Shown here one piece after another: positions 7,849-17,166 of a DNA stretch of 64,000 nucleotides. Where the stretch lies: the NCBI RefSeq assembly GCF_000299875.1, contig NZ_AMRK01000001.1, positions 310,001-374,000 of the forward strand, read 5' to 3'. The first letter of the stretch is position 1; every line of letters begins with the position of its first letter. Both the position numbers and the translations under genes were made by a program. This stretch comes from Celeribacter baekdonensis B30. GTDB lineage: Bacteria; Pseudomonadota; Alphaproteobacteria; Rhodobacterales; Rhodobacteraceae. The notes below the pieces were generated by a model. It was not told where the DNA came from, did no database searches, and saw only the letters and a list, made by a program, of their open reading frames with translations.

Positions 7849-8577
7849 TTGACACAGATCGTTACGCTGAAGGGCGTGTCGAAATCTTTCGGCGCGCTTA
7901 CGGTCACCGATGCTGTCGATCTTGCCGTGGAGAGCGGCGAGGCGCTTGGCATCATTGGGCCGAACGGAGCCGGAAAATCGACCTTGTTCAATTTGATTGG
8001 CGGTGCGCTCCAACCGTCTGAGGGGCGGATTTATTGGCAAGACCGCGACATCACCGACCTGCCCGCAGCCCAGCGCTGTCGTCTTGGCATCGGGCGCTCG
8101 TTTCAAATCCCACATCCCTTTGTCGGAATGACGGTCTATGAAAACCTTCTGACAGCGGCGATTTTTGGCGGCGATGCGCAGAGCGCTCCGCAGACCTGTC
8201 GCAGGGTTTTGGAACTGACCGGATTGATGCCAAAAGCCAATCTTCAGGCCGGGAGTCTGGGGCTTTTGGAGCGCAAAAGACTTGAAATGGCGCGCGCTTT
8301 GGCCACTTCACCCAAGGTCCTTTTGCTGGATGAGATCGCAGGCGGGTTGACGGAAGCCGAGTGTCACGCATTGGTCGCCACCATACGCGACATCCACGCC
8401 AGCGGCATGGCTGTCATTTGGATCGAACATGTGGTTCACGCGCTTTTGGCCGTGGTCGAGCGCTTGGTCGTGATTGATCGCGGCGCTTTGGTCGCGCAGG
8501 GCGATCCCAAAGCGGTGATGGCCGACCCGATGGTGCAACAACTGTATTTGGGGATTGATGCCGATGACGCCGCATAA
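7849..8577 (+). CDS. livG: ABC transporter ATP-binding protein LivG-type
   Basis: Cytoplasmic ATPase of a branched-chain/aromatic-type ABC importer, 242 residues. Walker A GPNGAGKST, signature LGLLERKRLEMARAL (variant of LSGGQ, usual in LivG-type proteins), Walker B LLLDEIAGG and switch His in WIEHV are all seen. The start is taken as TTG 7849 because GGGGAGG lies about 8 bases before it and the family usually starts at this point; the frame upstream to 7777 lacks family similarity. It overlaps livF at its 3' end. First gene of livGFHM, diverging from catA. Confidence 0.85.
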   Translation: MTQIVTLKGVSKSFGALTVTDAVDLAVESGEALGIIGPNGAGKSTLFNLIGGALQPSEGRIYWQDRDITDLPAAQRCRLGIGRSFQIPHPFVGMTVYENLLTAAIFGGDAQSAPQTCRRVLELTGLMPKANLQAGSLGLLERKRLEMARALATSPKVLLLDEIAGGLTEAECHALVATIRDIHASGMAVIWIEHVVHALLAVVERLVVIDRGALVAQGDPKAVMADPMVQQLYLGIDADDAA

Positions 8578-9319
8578 CGCTTTTCTCGAAATCCGGAATC
8601 TCACCGCGTTCTATGGCGATTTCCAAGCGCTGTTTGGCATTGATCTGACTATGGATGAGGGCGACACGATGGCGGTGATCGGGGCCAACGGGGCCGGTAA
8701 ATCCACCATGCTGCGCACGCTCACCGGGCTTTTGCCCTCGAAAGGCCAGAACATCCGCTTTGCAGGCGCGGCCATCGCCGGCCAGCCCGCGCATCTGATT
8801 CACAAGGCCGGCATCGCCATGGTGCCCGAGGGACGGCGGTTGTTTCCCTCTTTGACGGTCGAAGAAAATCTGAGCATCGGGGCAAGTGGCAAACGCAAAG
8901 GCCCGTGGTCACTTGCGGCGATCTATGAGTTGTTTCCCGACCTGCATGACAGACGCCACCATGGCGGAACCGCGCTTTCAGGTGGTCAGCAACAGATGGT
9001 CGCGATTGGTCGGGCCCTGATGTCCAACCCGAGGTTGCTTTTATGTGATGAAATCAGTCTGGGCCTGTCGCCAAAGGTGATCAAAGACATTTACACCGCC
9101 GTGCCGCTCATCCGTGCGCGGGGCACGTCGATGTTGGTGATCGAACAGGACATCGCCCAAGCCATGGCCGTGGCCACCCGCGTGATCTGTCTGCAAGAGG
9201 GCCGCGTGTCGCTGTCTGGGCGCCCCGAGGACCTCAGCCGCGCGGAGATCACCCGCGCCTATTTCGGATTTGAAGCCGACGAACCGGACACCAATGAACC
9301 GGCACGGGAGATGCTCTGA
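8564..9319 (+). CDS. livF: ABC transporter ATP-binding protein LivF-type
   Basis: Second ATPase of the Liv-type importer, 251 residues from ATG 8564 (ATG 8558 and TTG 8555 are alternatives in the same frame). The protein opens FLEIRNLTAFYGDFQALFGI, typical of LivF; Walker A is GANGAGKST, signature ALSGGQQQM, Walker B LLCDEISLGLSP and the switch histidine is replaced by Gln in VIEQD, as is usual in LivF. It overlaps the livG stop by 14 bases and its stop overlaps the livH start, giving a fully coupled operon. Confidence 0.88.
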   Translation: MTPHNAFLEIRNLTAFYGDFQALFGIDLTMDEGDTMAVIGANGAGKSTMLRTLTGLLPSKGQNIRFAGAAIAGQPAHLIHKAGIAMVPEGRRLFPSLTVEENLSIGASGKRKGPWSLAAIYELFPDLHDRRHHGGTALSGGQQQMVAIGRALMSNPRLLLCDEISLGLSPKVIKDIYTAVPLIRARGTSMLVIEQDIAQAMAVATRVICLQEGRVSLSGRPEDLSRAEITRAYFGFEADEPDTNEPAREML

Positions 9320-10185
9320 TGGAATGGGTCAATGTACTGATTCAAGGCGTGCTTTTGGGCGGTCTTTACGCGCTGTTCGCGGCCGGATTATCGCTGATGT
9401 TCGGCGTCATGCGCTTTGTGAACATCGCCCATGGCGATTTCATCGTGTTGGCGGCCTATCTGATGTTGTCCTTTGTAACCTTTATGGGATGGCATCCGGC
9501 GCTTGGCATTGTGGCGGTGGTTTTGGTGATGGGAACGATCGGCTATCTGGGGCAACGCATTTTGCTAAACCGGGTGTTGGGCAAGGATATTCTGCCGCCG
9601 ATTCTGGTCACCTTTGGTCTGTCGATCATCTTGCAAAACGGCATGATGGAAGTGTTCTCCGCCGACAGTCGCCGCGTTTCAAGCGGTGCGTTGGATGTCG
9701 CGTCCATTTCCCTGCCGGGAGATTTGGCGATTGGCGCCATGCCTTTGCTGATGTTCGTGGTCGCGCTTGGTGTTTTGGCAGGTCTGCATGTTTTGTTTTT
9801 CCACACTGCGCTGGGTCGCCTGTTGCGCGCCACGTCAGATGATGCGGAAATGGTGCCGCTTATGGGGGGCAACAAAGCCCATGTCTTTGCCTTGGCCACG
9901 ATGATTGCCTCCGGCGTTGTCGCGGTGGCGGGGATCATGTTGGCGATGAAGACCAACTTTGACCCGAGTGCAGGCCCGTCGCGGCTTTTGTTTGCCTTTG
10001 AGGCGGTGATCATCGGCGGGCTCGGCTCGCTCTGGGGCACCTTGGCTGGCGGGGTCGTTTTGGGTGTGGCACAGGTCGTCGGCGCACAAATTGATGCGGG
10101 ATTTCAAATCCTCGCAGGCCATCTGGTTTTCCTCTTGATTCTGGTCGTTCGGCCACAGGGCCTGTTCGCCCGCATGAAAGGATGA
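9319..10185 (+). CDS. livH: ABC transporter permease LivH-type
   Basis: A 288-residue inner-membrane permease with about eight hydrophobic segments. It begins VNVLIQGVLLGGLYALFAAG, the standard LivH opening, and includes the conserved MRFVNIAHGDF motif (about residues 32-42) and AVIIGGLGSLWGT near the C-terminus. Start ATG 9319 overlaps the livF stop. It should form the membrane channel with LivM. Confidence 0.9.
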   Translation: MEWVNVLIQGVLLGGLYALFAAGLSLMFGVMRFVNIAHGDFIVLAAYLMLSFVTFMGWHPALGIVAVVLVMGTIGYLGQRILLNRVLGKDILPPILVTFGLSIILQNGMMEVFSADSRRVSSGALDVASISLPGDLAIGAMPLLMFVVALGVLAGLHVLFFHTALGRLLRATSDDAEMVPLMGGNKAHVFALATMIASGVVAVAGIMLAMKTNFDPSAGPSRLLFAFEAVIIGGLGSLWGTLAGGVVLGVAQVVGAQIDAGFQILAGHLVFLLILVVRPQGLFARMKG

Positions 10186-10189
10186 TCCC

Positions 10190-11185
10190 ATGACAACCGC
10201 ACCTCTGACCCGCCGCAAAGCCCCCGTCTCGCTCATCGCCATTTTTGTGACCATCGTCCTTTTGGCCGCCGCCCCGTTTTGGGCCTCACGCGGCACGCTC
10301 AATATGTTGATGGAAGCGCTGGCGTTTTTGGCGCTTGCACAGATGTGGAACCTTTTGGCGGGATACACAGGGTTGATCTCGGTGGGGCAACAGGCTTGGG
10401 TCGGTCTTGGCGGCTATCTGTTCTTCGCGCTCGCCATGTTCTCCGGGCTGCCTTTGCTGATCGCCCTGCCCGTCGCCGCCCTCCTGTCGGGCCTCATCGC
10501 CTTTCCCATCGGCTGGATCGCCTTTCGCCTACAAGGCGCCTATTTCGCCATTGGCACATGGGTCATCGCCGAGGTGTTTCGCCTGATTGCAGCGCAGTTT
10601 TCGGCGCTTGGCGGCGGTTCGGGCATCTCGTTGTCGATTGATGTGGTCAAATCTCTCGCCACCTCGCGCGGCGCACGCGACATGGTGATGTATTACATCG
10701 CTTTTGGCCTTGGGATTGGATCGGTGATGATCGTCTGGCTGATGCTGCGCTCCAAATGGGGCCTCGCCTTTACCGCCATCCGCGATTCTGAACCGGCCTC
10801 TGAAAGCATCGGCATCCGCATTCGGCGGGTCAAATTCATGGTCTATGTCGCCACAGCCGCAAGCACAGCCCTAACCGGCGGGTTCATCTTTTTGCAAAAA
10901 CTGCGGATCACCCCGGACGCTGCGTTTTCGGTCAACGAATGGTCCGCTTTCATCATCTTTATCGTGGTGATCGGCGGGATTGGCTCCATCGAAGGACCTA
11001 TTTTGGGGGTCATTCTGTTCTTTACGCTGCGCAGCTTTGCCGCAGATTGGGGCAGCTGGTATCTGATCACTCTGGGCGCACTGGCGATTGGGGTGATGCT
11101 GGTGGATCGTCAGGGAATGTGGAGCATTCTTAAAAGCCGCGGCGTCCCGGTTCTGTTCAAAACAACACGCTGGTTTGAGCCCTGA
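10190..11185 (+). CDS. livM: ABC transporter permease LivM-type
   Basis: A 331-residue second permease. Characteristic segments are NLLAGYTGLISVGQQAWVGL (about residues 54-73), the AIRDSEPASESIGI loop and VVIGGIGSIEGPILG near the C-terminus, matching LivM proteins. It follows livH by four bases and ends the operon, converging with the potA-like gene at 11223 across a 37-base gap with no clear hairpin. Confidence 0.9.
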   Translation: MTTAPLTRRKAPVSLIAIFVTIVLLAAAPFWASRGTLNMLMEALAFLALAQMWNLLAGYTGLISVGQQAWVGLGGYLFFALAMFSGLPLLIALPVAALLSGLIAFPIGWIAFRLQGAYFAIGTWVIAEVFRLIAAQFSALGGGSGISLSIDVVKSLATSRGARDMVMYYIAFGLGIGSVMIVWLMLRSKWGLAFTAIRDSEPASESIGIRIRRVKFMVYVATAASTALTGGFIFLQKLRITPDAAFSVNEWSAFIIFIVVIGGIGSIEGPILGVILFFTLRSFAADWGSWYLITLGALAIGVMLVDRQGMWSILKSRGVPVLFKTTRWFEP

Positions 11186-11222
11186 AGACGCGCCTGAACG
11201 GGTCGCGCCCCCTCTGATGCCC

Positions 11223-12281
11223 TCACATCACGCTCGGCAGGACCAAAACATCGCCACGTGTGAACCAAACCTCGGCCATATCCCCCGCCACCGGCAGGGT
11301 CGCATCGGCCCGGTTGAACATGTCGACGCTGACCTGCTGGCCTGCGACTTCGATCTGGGCACGGATCACGGAGCCCAAAAAGGTGCTGTGCAACACGCGC
11401 CCCGGCAGGGACAGATCATCCCCCGGACGTGGGCGCAGTGACAACGCCTCTGGCCGCAACGCGACGGTGATCGGCGCACCGGGCGTCAGGTCCGTGTGAC
11501 GCGGATCGTGGATGTTTTGCCCGGCAAAAAAGATCGACTGAGGGCTCTCGACCCGCGCTTCAAACGTGTTCAGCTTGCCGACAAAATCCGCCACGAACCG
11601 TGTCGTGGGCCGGTTATAAATCTGCGCAGGCGTGCCGATCTGATCCGCACGACCCTTGTGCATCACGACTACCCGATCAGAGATCGACAACGCCTCTTCC
11701 TGATCATGGGTCACAAAAACGGTGGTGATCCCCAGTTCTTGTTGGATGCGCCGAATGTCATCACGCAGCGAGGTGCGGATTTGCGCGTCAAGGGCGGAGA
11801 GGGGTTCGTCCAGCAACAAAAGATTCGGACGCGGCGCAAGAGCGCGCGCGAGGGCAACGCGCTGTTGCTGACCACCCGACATTTGGTAGGGGTAACGATC
11901 GGCCAGTGAGCCAAGCGAGATCAGATCGAGCATCTCGGCCACGCGTGTGTCGATCTCGGCGCGTGGCATCCCCGCGATCTTCAGCCCAAAGGCCACGTTG
12001 TCACGCACCGACATATTGGGAAACAGGGCGTAGGCCTGAAACACCATACCGATCTTTCGACGGCTTGCAGGCAAGGCGGTGACATCAGTCCCGCCCACGT
12101 GGATGCTGCCGCTGCTTGGGGTCTCGAAACCCGCGATCATCCGCAGCACGGTGGTTTTGCCACAGCCCGATGGCCCGAGAAAGGACACGAATTCGCCCGG
12201 AGCGACATTGAGGTCAAAATCGCGCACGACCGTGTTGGGGCCAAAGGATTTGGTGATGTTTTTCAGGGTGAGAAAGCTCAT
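11223..12281 (-). CDS. ABC transporter ATP-binding protein, spermidine/putrescine-iron type (PotA/FbpC-like)
   Basis: ATPase of a type I importer, 352 residues. Walker A GPSGCGKTT, Q-loop VFQAYALFP, signature MSGGQQQRVALARAL, Walker B LLLDEPLSALD and switch VTHDQEE are all intact, followed by a C-terminal TOBE-type regulatory domain from about residue 245. Start ATG 12281 overlaps the stop of the upstream permease (ATGA); the longer frame to 12380 lies inside that gene. With the two permeases and the binding protein upstream it forms a complete transporter of the polyamine/opine/2-aminoethylphosphonate group. Confidence 0.88.
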   Translation of the reverse strand: MSFLTLKNITKSFGPNTVVRDFDLNVAPGEFVSFLGPSGCGKTTVLRMIAGFETPSSGSIHVGGTDVTALPASRRKIGMVFQAYALFPNMSVRDNVAFGLKIAGMPRAEIDTRVAEMLDLISLGSLADRYPYQMSGGQQQRVALARALAPRPNLLLLDEPLSALDAQIRTSLRDDIRRIQQELGITTVFVTHDQEEALSISDRVVVMHKGRADQIGTPAQIYNRPTTRFVADFVGKLNTFEARVESPQSIFFAGQNIHDPRHTDLTPGAPITVALRPEALSLRPRPGDDLSLPGRVLHSTFLGSVIRAQIEVAGQQVSVDMFNRADATLPVAGDMAEVWFTRGDVLVLPSVM

Positions 12282-13105
12282 GACTTGGCCTTTGTGACAG
12301 AACGGGGAGCGCGCCATGGCAACAGGCGCTGACCAGGTTTGCGGGTGGCGAAGGCTTCCATCAGAACCATGCAGATCCATGTGAATGCAAATGCCATGAT
12401 CGCCAAAGCAGCCGGTTGATAAGCGAAATCCTGTCCCATCTGCACGAGGTAGGGACCGAAGGCCGGACGGTTGAGCAGGCTGGTGATGACGAATTCGCCC
12501 AGCGAGATCGAGAAGGTCAGAAAGGCCCCCGACATGATGGCAGAACGAATATTGGGGAAGATGACAAAAACGATAGTGCGCAGGCGCGACGCGCCAAGGC
12601 TTTCGGCCGCTTCGGTCAAAGTGGCGATGTCGATGGCTGCCATGCCATTGTCGACAGCGCGATACATATACGGCACCGACAATACGACATAACCGATGAC
12701 CAAGAGCACATTGGTGCCCGCCTCGGTCATGGTCAACGGCAGGATGGAGCTTGATCCATACAGTCGCACATAGCCAAAAACCAACACGACGGGTGGGATA
12801 ATCAGCGGCATCAGGCTTAGAAATTCGATCACTGGCCGCGCTCGTGGCACGCGCAGGCGCACCCAGTAGGCGGTCGGCACCACGATCAAAACGCCCATGA
12901 GGATCGCCATCAAAGAGGCGGTGGCCGAAAAGCCAAGAACCCCGAGAAAAACATCGCTGTCAAACACCGAACGGTAGGCCTCAAAAGACAGCTCGCCGCG
13001 CTTCATCCGTAGGGAAAAGTTGAACGTCGCGATCAAGGGCACGATGAAAAAGGCCGCGCCGATCAGAGCGATCAGGGCCGACAGGATGGGGAAGCGACGG
13101 CTCAT
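12278..13105 (-). CDS. ABC transporter permease, PotC-like
   Basis: A 275-residue inner-membrane protein with about six membrane segments. The EAA-type coupling loop is seen as EAAESLGASRLRTIVFVIFPNIR (given as positions about 168-190; key residues Glu-Ala-Ala and Gly). Start ATG 13105 is chosen because it overlaps the preceding permease stop as ATGA; ATG 13114 is possible. It pairs with the PotB-like permease 13102-14043. Confidence 0.87.
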   Translation of the reverse strand: MSRRFPILSALIALIGAAFFIVPLIATFNFSLRMKRGELSFEAYRSVFDSDVFLGVLGFSATASLMAILMGVLIVVPTAYWVRLRVPRARPVIEFLSLMPLIIPPVVLVFGYVRLYGSSSILPLTMTEAGTNVLLVIGYVVLSVPYMYRAVDNGMAAIDIATLTEAAESLGASRLRTIVFVIFPNIRSAIMSGAFLTFSISLGEFVITSLLNRPAFGPYLVQMGQDFAYQPAALAIMAFAFTWICMVLMEAFATRKPGQRLLPWRAPRSVTKAKS

Positions 13106-14043
13106 TTCTGCCACCGTTCCGCGCGACGGCGCAGGATGAAATAGAGCGTATTGGACAGGCCCATGATGAGGATCATACCCACGGCAAGCGCATACCCGAG
13201 GTTGGGGTTATACAACACGTTGCCGCGGATTTGCTGGAACAGCACAATCGGCACCACCGGGTAATTGGCCGAGGTCAGTGCATAGATCGTGGCCAGTGTC
13301 CCAAAGGCATTGGCAAAGAGCAACAGGAAACACCCCAGCACCGAGGGTGCCAACAGAGGCAGGGCGACGCGGGCGACATATTGCATGCGAGAGGCCCCAA
13401 GGCTTTCGGCAGCTTCGCGCCATTCGGGGCGCAGCCCTTCAAGCGCAGGCGTGATCATCAAGACCATCAGCGGCAGTTGGAAATAGAGATAGGTGAGCGT
13501 CAGACCCCAAAAGGAAAACAGGCTGAACCCGGCGGCATAGATATTGATGCCCAACACATCGCGCAGCACCAAGGTCACCAAACCAAGCCGCCCCAGCGTG
13601 GCGATAAAGGCAAAGGCCAGAGGCACACCGGCAAAATTCGAGGCAACGCCAGAAAAGGTCATAAACGCACGTCGGACCCAAGAGGGCAACCCGCCCAGCA
13701 ACAAGGCATAGCCAAGGATAAGCCCGAACACCGTCCCCATGGCGGCTGAGGCAAAGCTGAGCTTGAGCGAGAGACCATAGGACCCGGCAATCTCGGGCGC
13801 AGAAAGCGATAACATCGTTTCAAAGGAATACCGACCATCAGGCGTCTGAAACGCGCCATTGACCAGATAGAAGACCGGCAGGATCAGGAACAACAGGGCA
13901 AAGCCCAGAAACGGCACAAGACCCAGCCACGACAGATTGCGCCGCGTGGGTTTGCGCGGGGGTGTCGGGGGGGTGGCCTGTGGAACCGTTTCAGATTGGC
14001 TGATCGAAGGGGGAGCGGTGTGGATCAAAGGATATTCCGTCAA
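13102..14043 (-). CDS. ABC transporter permease, PotB-like
   Basis: A 313-residue permease with a proline-rich cytoplasmic N-terminus (about residues 1-35) and six predicted membrane spans. The coupling loop reads EAAESLGASRMQYVARVALP near residue 220. It is second in the operon after the binding protein, with about 54 bases between the binding-protein stop and its start, and couples to the next permease through a stop-start overlap. Confidence 0.87.
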   Translation of the reverse strand: MTEYPLIHTAPPSISQSETVPQATPPTPPRKPTRRNLSWLGLVPFLGFALLFLILPVFYLVNGAFQTPDGRYSFETMLSLSAPEIAGSYGLSLKLSFASAAMGTVFGLILGYALLLGGLPSWVRRAFMTFSGVASNFAGVPLAFAFIATLGRLGLVTLVLRDVLGINIYAAGFSLFSFWGLTLTYLYFQLPLMVLMITPALEGLRPEWREAAESLGASRMQYVARVALPLLAPSVLGCFLLLFANAFGTLATIYALTSANYPVVPIVLFQQIRGNVLYNPNLGYALAVGMILIMGLSNTLYFILRRRAERWQK

Positions 14044-14097
14044 ACACGTTGGGGGCGGCAGGCCGAAACCTGCCGCCTGGAAGCACGCGGATTGGCG

Positions 14098-15195
14098 TCA
14101 GTTGACGCCCATTTCCTTGCCCCAATTGTCAGCAATGGCGGACTTTGCGGCAGCCTGCTCGTCGAGCGTCGGGAACACAGCCTTGGCGTAGTTTTCAGCC
14201 GGCGGCAGCTTATCCATCAGGTCCTGCGGGATCACCCCACGCGCCGCCATGTCGTTGAAACGGATCGGGTGGCAATAGCCTTTGAGCCAAAGGGTCTGAC
14301 CCTCGTCGGAGTAGATGTATTCCATCCAAAGTTTGGCGGCATTTGGGTGTGGTGCATAGGCGGAAATCGCCTGAACATAGACACCGGCAACCACGGCATC
14401 GGAGGGCACGACAACCTCGACCGGCGGATTACCCGCCAAAGTGTCGCGCATCGCGAGCAGGTTGTAATCCCAATCGAAATAGATCGGGGTGGTGCCCTGT
14501 GCGAGGTTCTGCGAATTGCCATTGACCGGAACGTAGTTGCCGTTTTCTTTCAGGTCTTTGAAATAGGTGATGCCCGCATTCAGCGCGTCCCCACCGGCGG
14601 CGGCACCCTGTGCAACACCTGCGGCATAGACCGTCATCATTGTGCTGTTCCCGGTGCGCGGATCGCCCGGAATGGCGATGGAATTGGCATAGGCGCTGTC
14701 CATCAGATCGGCAAAGCTTGTGGGAGCGTAGGGAATGATGTCTTTGTTCACACCAAAGGCCAACACGCCGTAATAATCGCCGTACCAATACCCTTCGGCA
14801 TCTTTGGCGTCATCGGGAATGCTGTCCCAAACGGACACTTTATAAGGCTGGATCAGGCCTTGGTCTTTTGCAGCGGGACCGAAGGACAGGCCCACGTCGA
14901 TGACATCAGGTGCTTGCGGACCGGTGTTGCCCATGTTGGCTTTGATCGCCTCAAGTTCGTCGGCAGACCCTGCGTTGGGGTTCAGTTCGTTGACGTCGAG
15001 ACCGTATTTCGCCTTGAAGCCTGCGATCACGTCGCCATACCCACACCAGTTGTGGGGCAATGCGATGGTGGTCAAAGTGCCTTCGGCCTTGGCAGCGTCA
15101 ATCAGCTCTTGGGTCGGTTCGGCGTGGGCCGCAGTCATGGATAGGACTGAAACGCTGGCCAGCAATGGCAGTGCAAAACGCGTAAGGGATGTCAT
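14098..15195 (-). CDS. ABC transporter substrate-binding protein, PotD/FbpA-like
   Basis: Periplasmic receptor, 365 residues, with a Sec signal peptide ending at about AAHAEP (cleavage after residue 24). The opening LIDAAKAEGTLTTIALPHNW and the later PTSFADLMD and GIPGDPRTG-like stretches are typical of the polyamine/iron/opine group (SBP_bac). Start ATG 15195 is used; nine extra in-frame codons upstream have no better ribosome-binding site. First gene of a leftward operon, divergent from the AcoR-like gene. The diol and ketone enzymes on the other side suggest an import substrate processed there, but this is inference. Confidence 0.87.
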   Translation of the reverse strand: MTSLTRFALPLLASVSVLSMTAAHAEPTQELIDAAKAEGTLTTIALPHNWCGYGDVIAGFKAKYGLDVNELNPNAGSADELEAIKANMGNTGPQAPDVIDVGLSFGPAAKDQGLIQPYKVSVWDSIPDDAKDAEGYWYGDYYGVLAFGVNKDIIPYAPTSFADLMDSAYANSIAIPGDPRTGNSTMMTVYAAGVAQGAAAGGDALNAGITYFKDLKENGNYVPVNGNSQNLAQGTTPIYFDWDYNLLAMRDTLAGNPPVEVVVPSDAVVAGVYVQAISAYAPHPNAAKLWMEYIYSDEGQTLWLKGYCHPIRFNDMAARGVIPQDLMDKLPPAENYAKAVFPTLDEQAAAKSAIADNWGKEMGVN

Positions 15196-15432
15196 CTTAA
15201 TCTCCGTATGGTGGGCACGCATGCCCCCGTGGACGAAAGGTCCACAGCGCGCGCACAGTGCACCCGACAGATTTCAAAAACTTAATATATTCACGACAGA
15301 TTTGTGACCGTGTGGTGGTTTGATGGCTGCTATGATCCAATAACCATCACGAAGCTGTGCAATGGGTCCCACCAAAGTCTCCTCCCCAAAAGTGAAACAC
15401 CCGTGTTACGCTTGGCGCAGGAGGACAACGCT
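15196..15432. promoter_or_regulatory. Divergent promoter region, ABC transporter versus AcoR-like regulator
   Basis: About 237 bases between the two divergent starts. It contains an AT-rich stretch (CTTAATATATTC near 15280) that could hold promoter elements for either side. The upstream frame of the regulator is open from GTG 15304 but that part does not resemble family proteins. No separate gene is supported. Confidence 0.45.
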
Positions 15433-17154
15433 TTGAGCGATCGCCAACATATCGAGGAAATCGAACAAGTGCTGGAAGGCACACAGACCGGTCGCGACAC
15501 CTTCGTGTCCGCATCTTGGCGGCGTTGCGTTGAGTTGTACGGCATGGACCCGCTGCGGAACGATCCGGCGCATATTGTTACCGAGGCGGAGCTACGCGAT
15601 CACCGCAAACAGGCGGAGTGGATGATCGCCGCCGCGCGCACCGGGTTACAAAGCCTGTTTCGTCAGGTGGCCGGACAAAATTACGTCCTTATCCTGACCG
15701 ATGCACAGGGTGTCTGCGTCGATTTTTTCGGGGACGAATTGTTTGCAGACGAACTGCGCGGCGCGGGGCTTTATCTTGGTTCGAACTGGGCTGAAGAACT
15801 GGCTGGGACCTGTGGCGTTGGCGCCTGTATTTTTACGCAGGAACCCGTAACGGTGCATCAGGACGATCATTTCGGCAATGCTCATACCACGCTCTCTTGC
15901 ACCGCTGCACCGATCTTTGACAGCCTTGGACAACTCACCGCCGTTTTGGATATTTCACTGCTGCGATCACCGACTACGAAAAGCAGTCAGAACCTTGCCA
16001 TGAGCCTTGTGACCACCGCCGCGCGGCGGGTGGAGATGGCCAACCTCATGGCCGAGAGCCGTCAGGATTGGGTATTGCGCTTCTCATCCAGCCCGGAGTT
16101 TCTGGATGTTGATCCAGAGGTCGCGGTGCGGCTGGATGGCTCTGGACAGATCATCGGCTATACGCGCGGCGCACGCCGGTTGTTCCCCGAGGGCGCACCC
16201 ATTCTGGGTCAACGGATCGACGCGGCATTGAATCTGTCCGTCGATGATCTTCCCGATCTGATGCGTGACCGACCGACCGAAGAGCGGATTATCGAACTAC
16301 GTGACGGCGGCGCACTTTTTGGTCATGCTATCGCGCCGCAAGCCCCGCGGACATTGCGGGCTGCACCCCGCCGTGGTGGGGTTTTGGCCGGGTTGGCCGG
16401 CAGCGACCCCATCATAGCGCGACTGCTGACACAGGCCGAAAAACTGGCGCGGACTTCCGTGCCTTTGTTGATCTGCGGCGACACAGGAACAGGCAAAAAC
16501 AAGCTGGCGCGGGCCATTCATATGGTGAGTCAGGTGAACGGATTTGTCCCTCTGGATTGTGCTGGGCTCACGCCCATGGCACTCCAAACGGCCTGCGGCG
16601 AGGTGGTCGGCCCGACAACGCTTTTGCTGCGCGGCATCGACGCGCTCACCCCAGAGACCGCCGCCGCGCTCACCGTGCTTTTGGATCAAAGACCCGATCT
16701 GCGCCCCCTCTCCACAACCTGTCTTGCGCCGAGGCAGATGAACCTGTCCCGCCCGCTGTTTCACCGTTTGGCAGGCAGCACCCTGACCCTTCCGCCGCTG
16801 CGCCAGCGACAGGATCTTGGCTGGCTGATAGACCGGATGCTGCGACGTCGGTCCCCCGAAACCATCCGCTTGTCGCCCTCCGCGCGGGCCGATCTGATGG
16901 GACGGTCGTGGCCGGGAAATCTGCGCGAACTGGAACAGGTGCTCGATGTGGCAATCGCGCTCTGTGAAGGACCGGTGATCGACCTGCCCGACCTACCACC
17001 TCCCGTTGAAGCGCATCAACCGGCCGAAGAAACGCTGGAGCAGGTCTTGGACGCCTGTGACTGGAATATGGCACGGGCCTCGCGACGATTGGGCGTCAAT
17101 CGCTCGACCGTTTTGCGGCGAATTCGCAAAGCCGGATTGCGCCCGCCCGGCTAA
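15433..17154 (+). CDS. AcoR-family regulator with GAF domain and degenerate AAA+ domain
   Basis: A 573-residue regulator of the acetoin-activator (AcoR) type. A GAF-like sensor lies at about 55-200, a central AAA+ domain at about 320-505 and a Fis-type helix-turn-helix at the end (MARASRRLGVNRSTVLRRIR). Walker A reads GDTGTGKNKLA with Asn where Glu is usual. The GAFTGA sigma-54 contact loop is absent, and the Walker B acidic pair is replaced (LLLRGIDAL). SWPGNLREL (sensor 2) is kept. The start is taken as TTG 15433, about 10 bases after CAGGAGG; GTG 15304 is also in frame. It precedes the diol/ketone gene set it probably controls, with an inverted repeat at 17167-17182. Confidence 0.82.
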   Translation: MSDRQHIEEIEQVLEGTQTGRDTFVSASWRRCVELYGMDPLRNDPAHIVTEAELRDHRKQAEWMIAAARTGLQSLFRQVAGQNYVLILTDAQGVCVDFFGDELFADELRGAGLYLGSNWAEELAGTCGVGACIFTQEPVTVHQDDHFGNAHTTLSCTAAPIFDSLGQLTAVLDISLLRSPTTKSSQNLAMSLVTTAARRVEMANLMAESRQDWVLRFSSSPEFLDVDPEVAVRLDGSGQIIGYTRGARRLFPEGAPILGQRIDAALNLSVDDLPDLMRDRPTEERIIELRDGGALFGHAIAPQAPRTLRAAPRRGGVLAGLAGSDPIIARLLTQAEKLARTSVPLLICGDTGTGKNKLARAIHMVSQVNGFVPLDCAGLTPMALQTACGEVVGPTTLLLRGIDALTPETAAALTVLLDQRPDLRPLSTTCLAPRQMNLSRPLFHRLAGSTLTLPPLRQRQDLGWLIDRMLRRRSPETIRLSPSARADLMGRSWPGNLRELEQVLDVAIALCEGPVIDLPDLPPPVEAHQPAEETLEQVLDACDWNMARASRRLGVNRSTVLRRIRKAGLRPPG

Positions 17155-17166
17155 GGTGTTGCGCGC

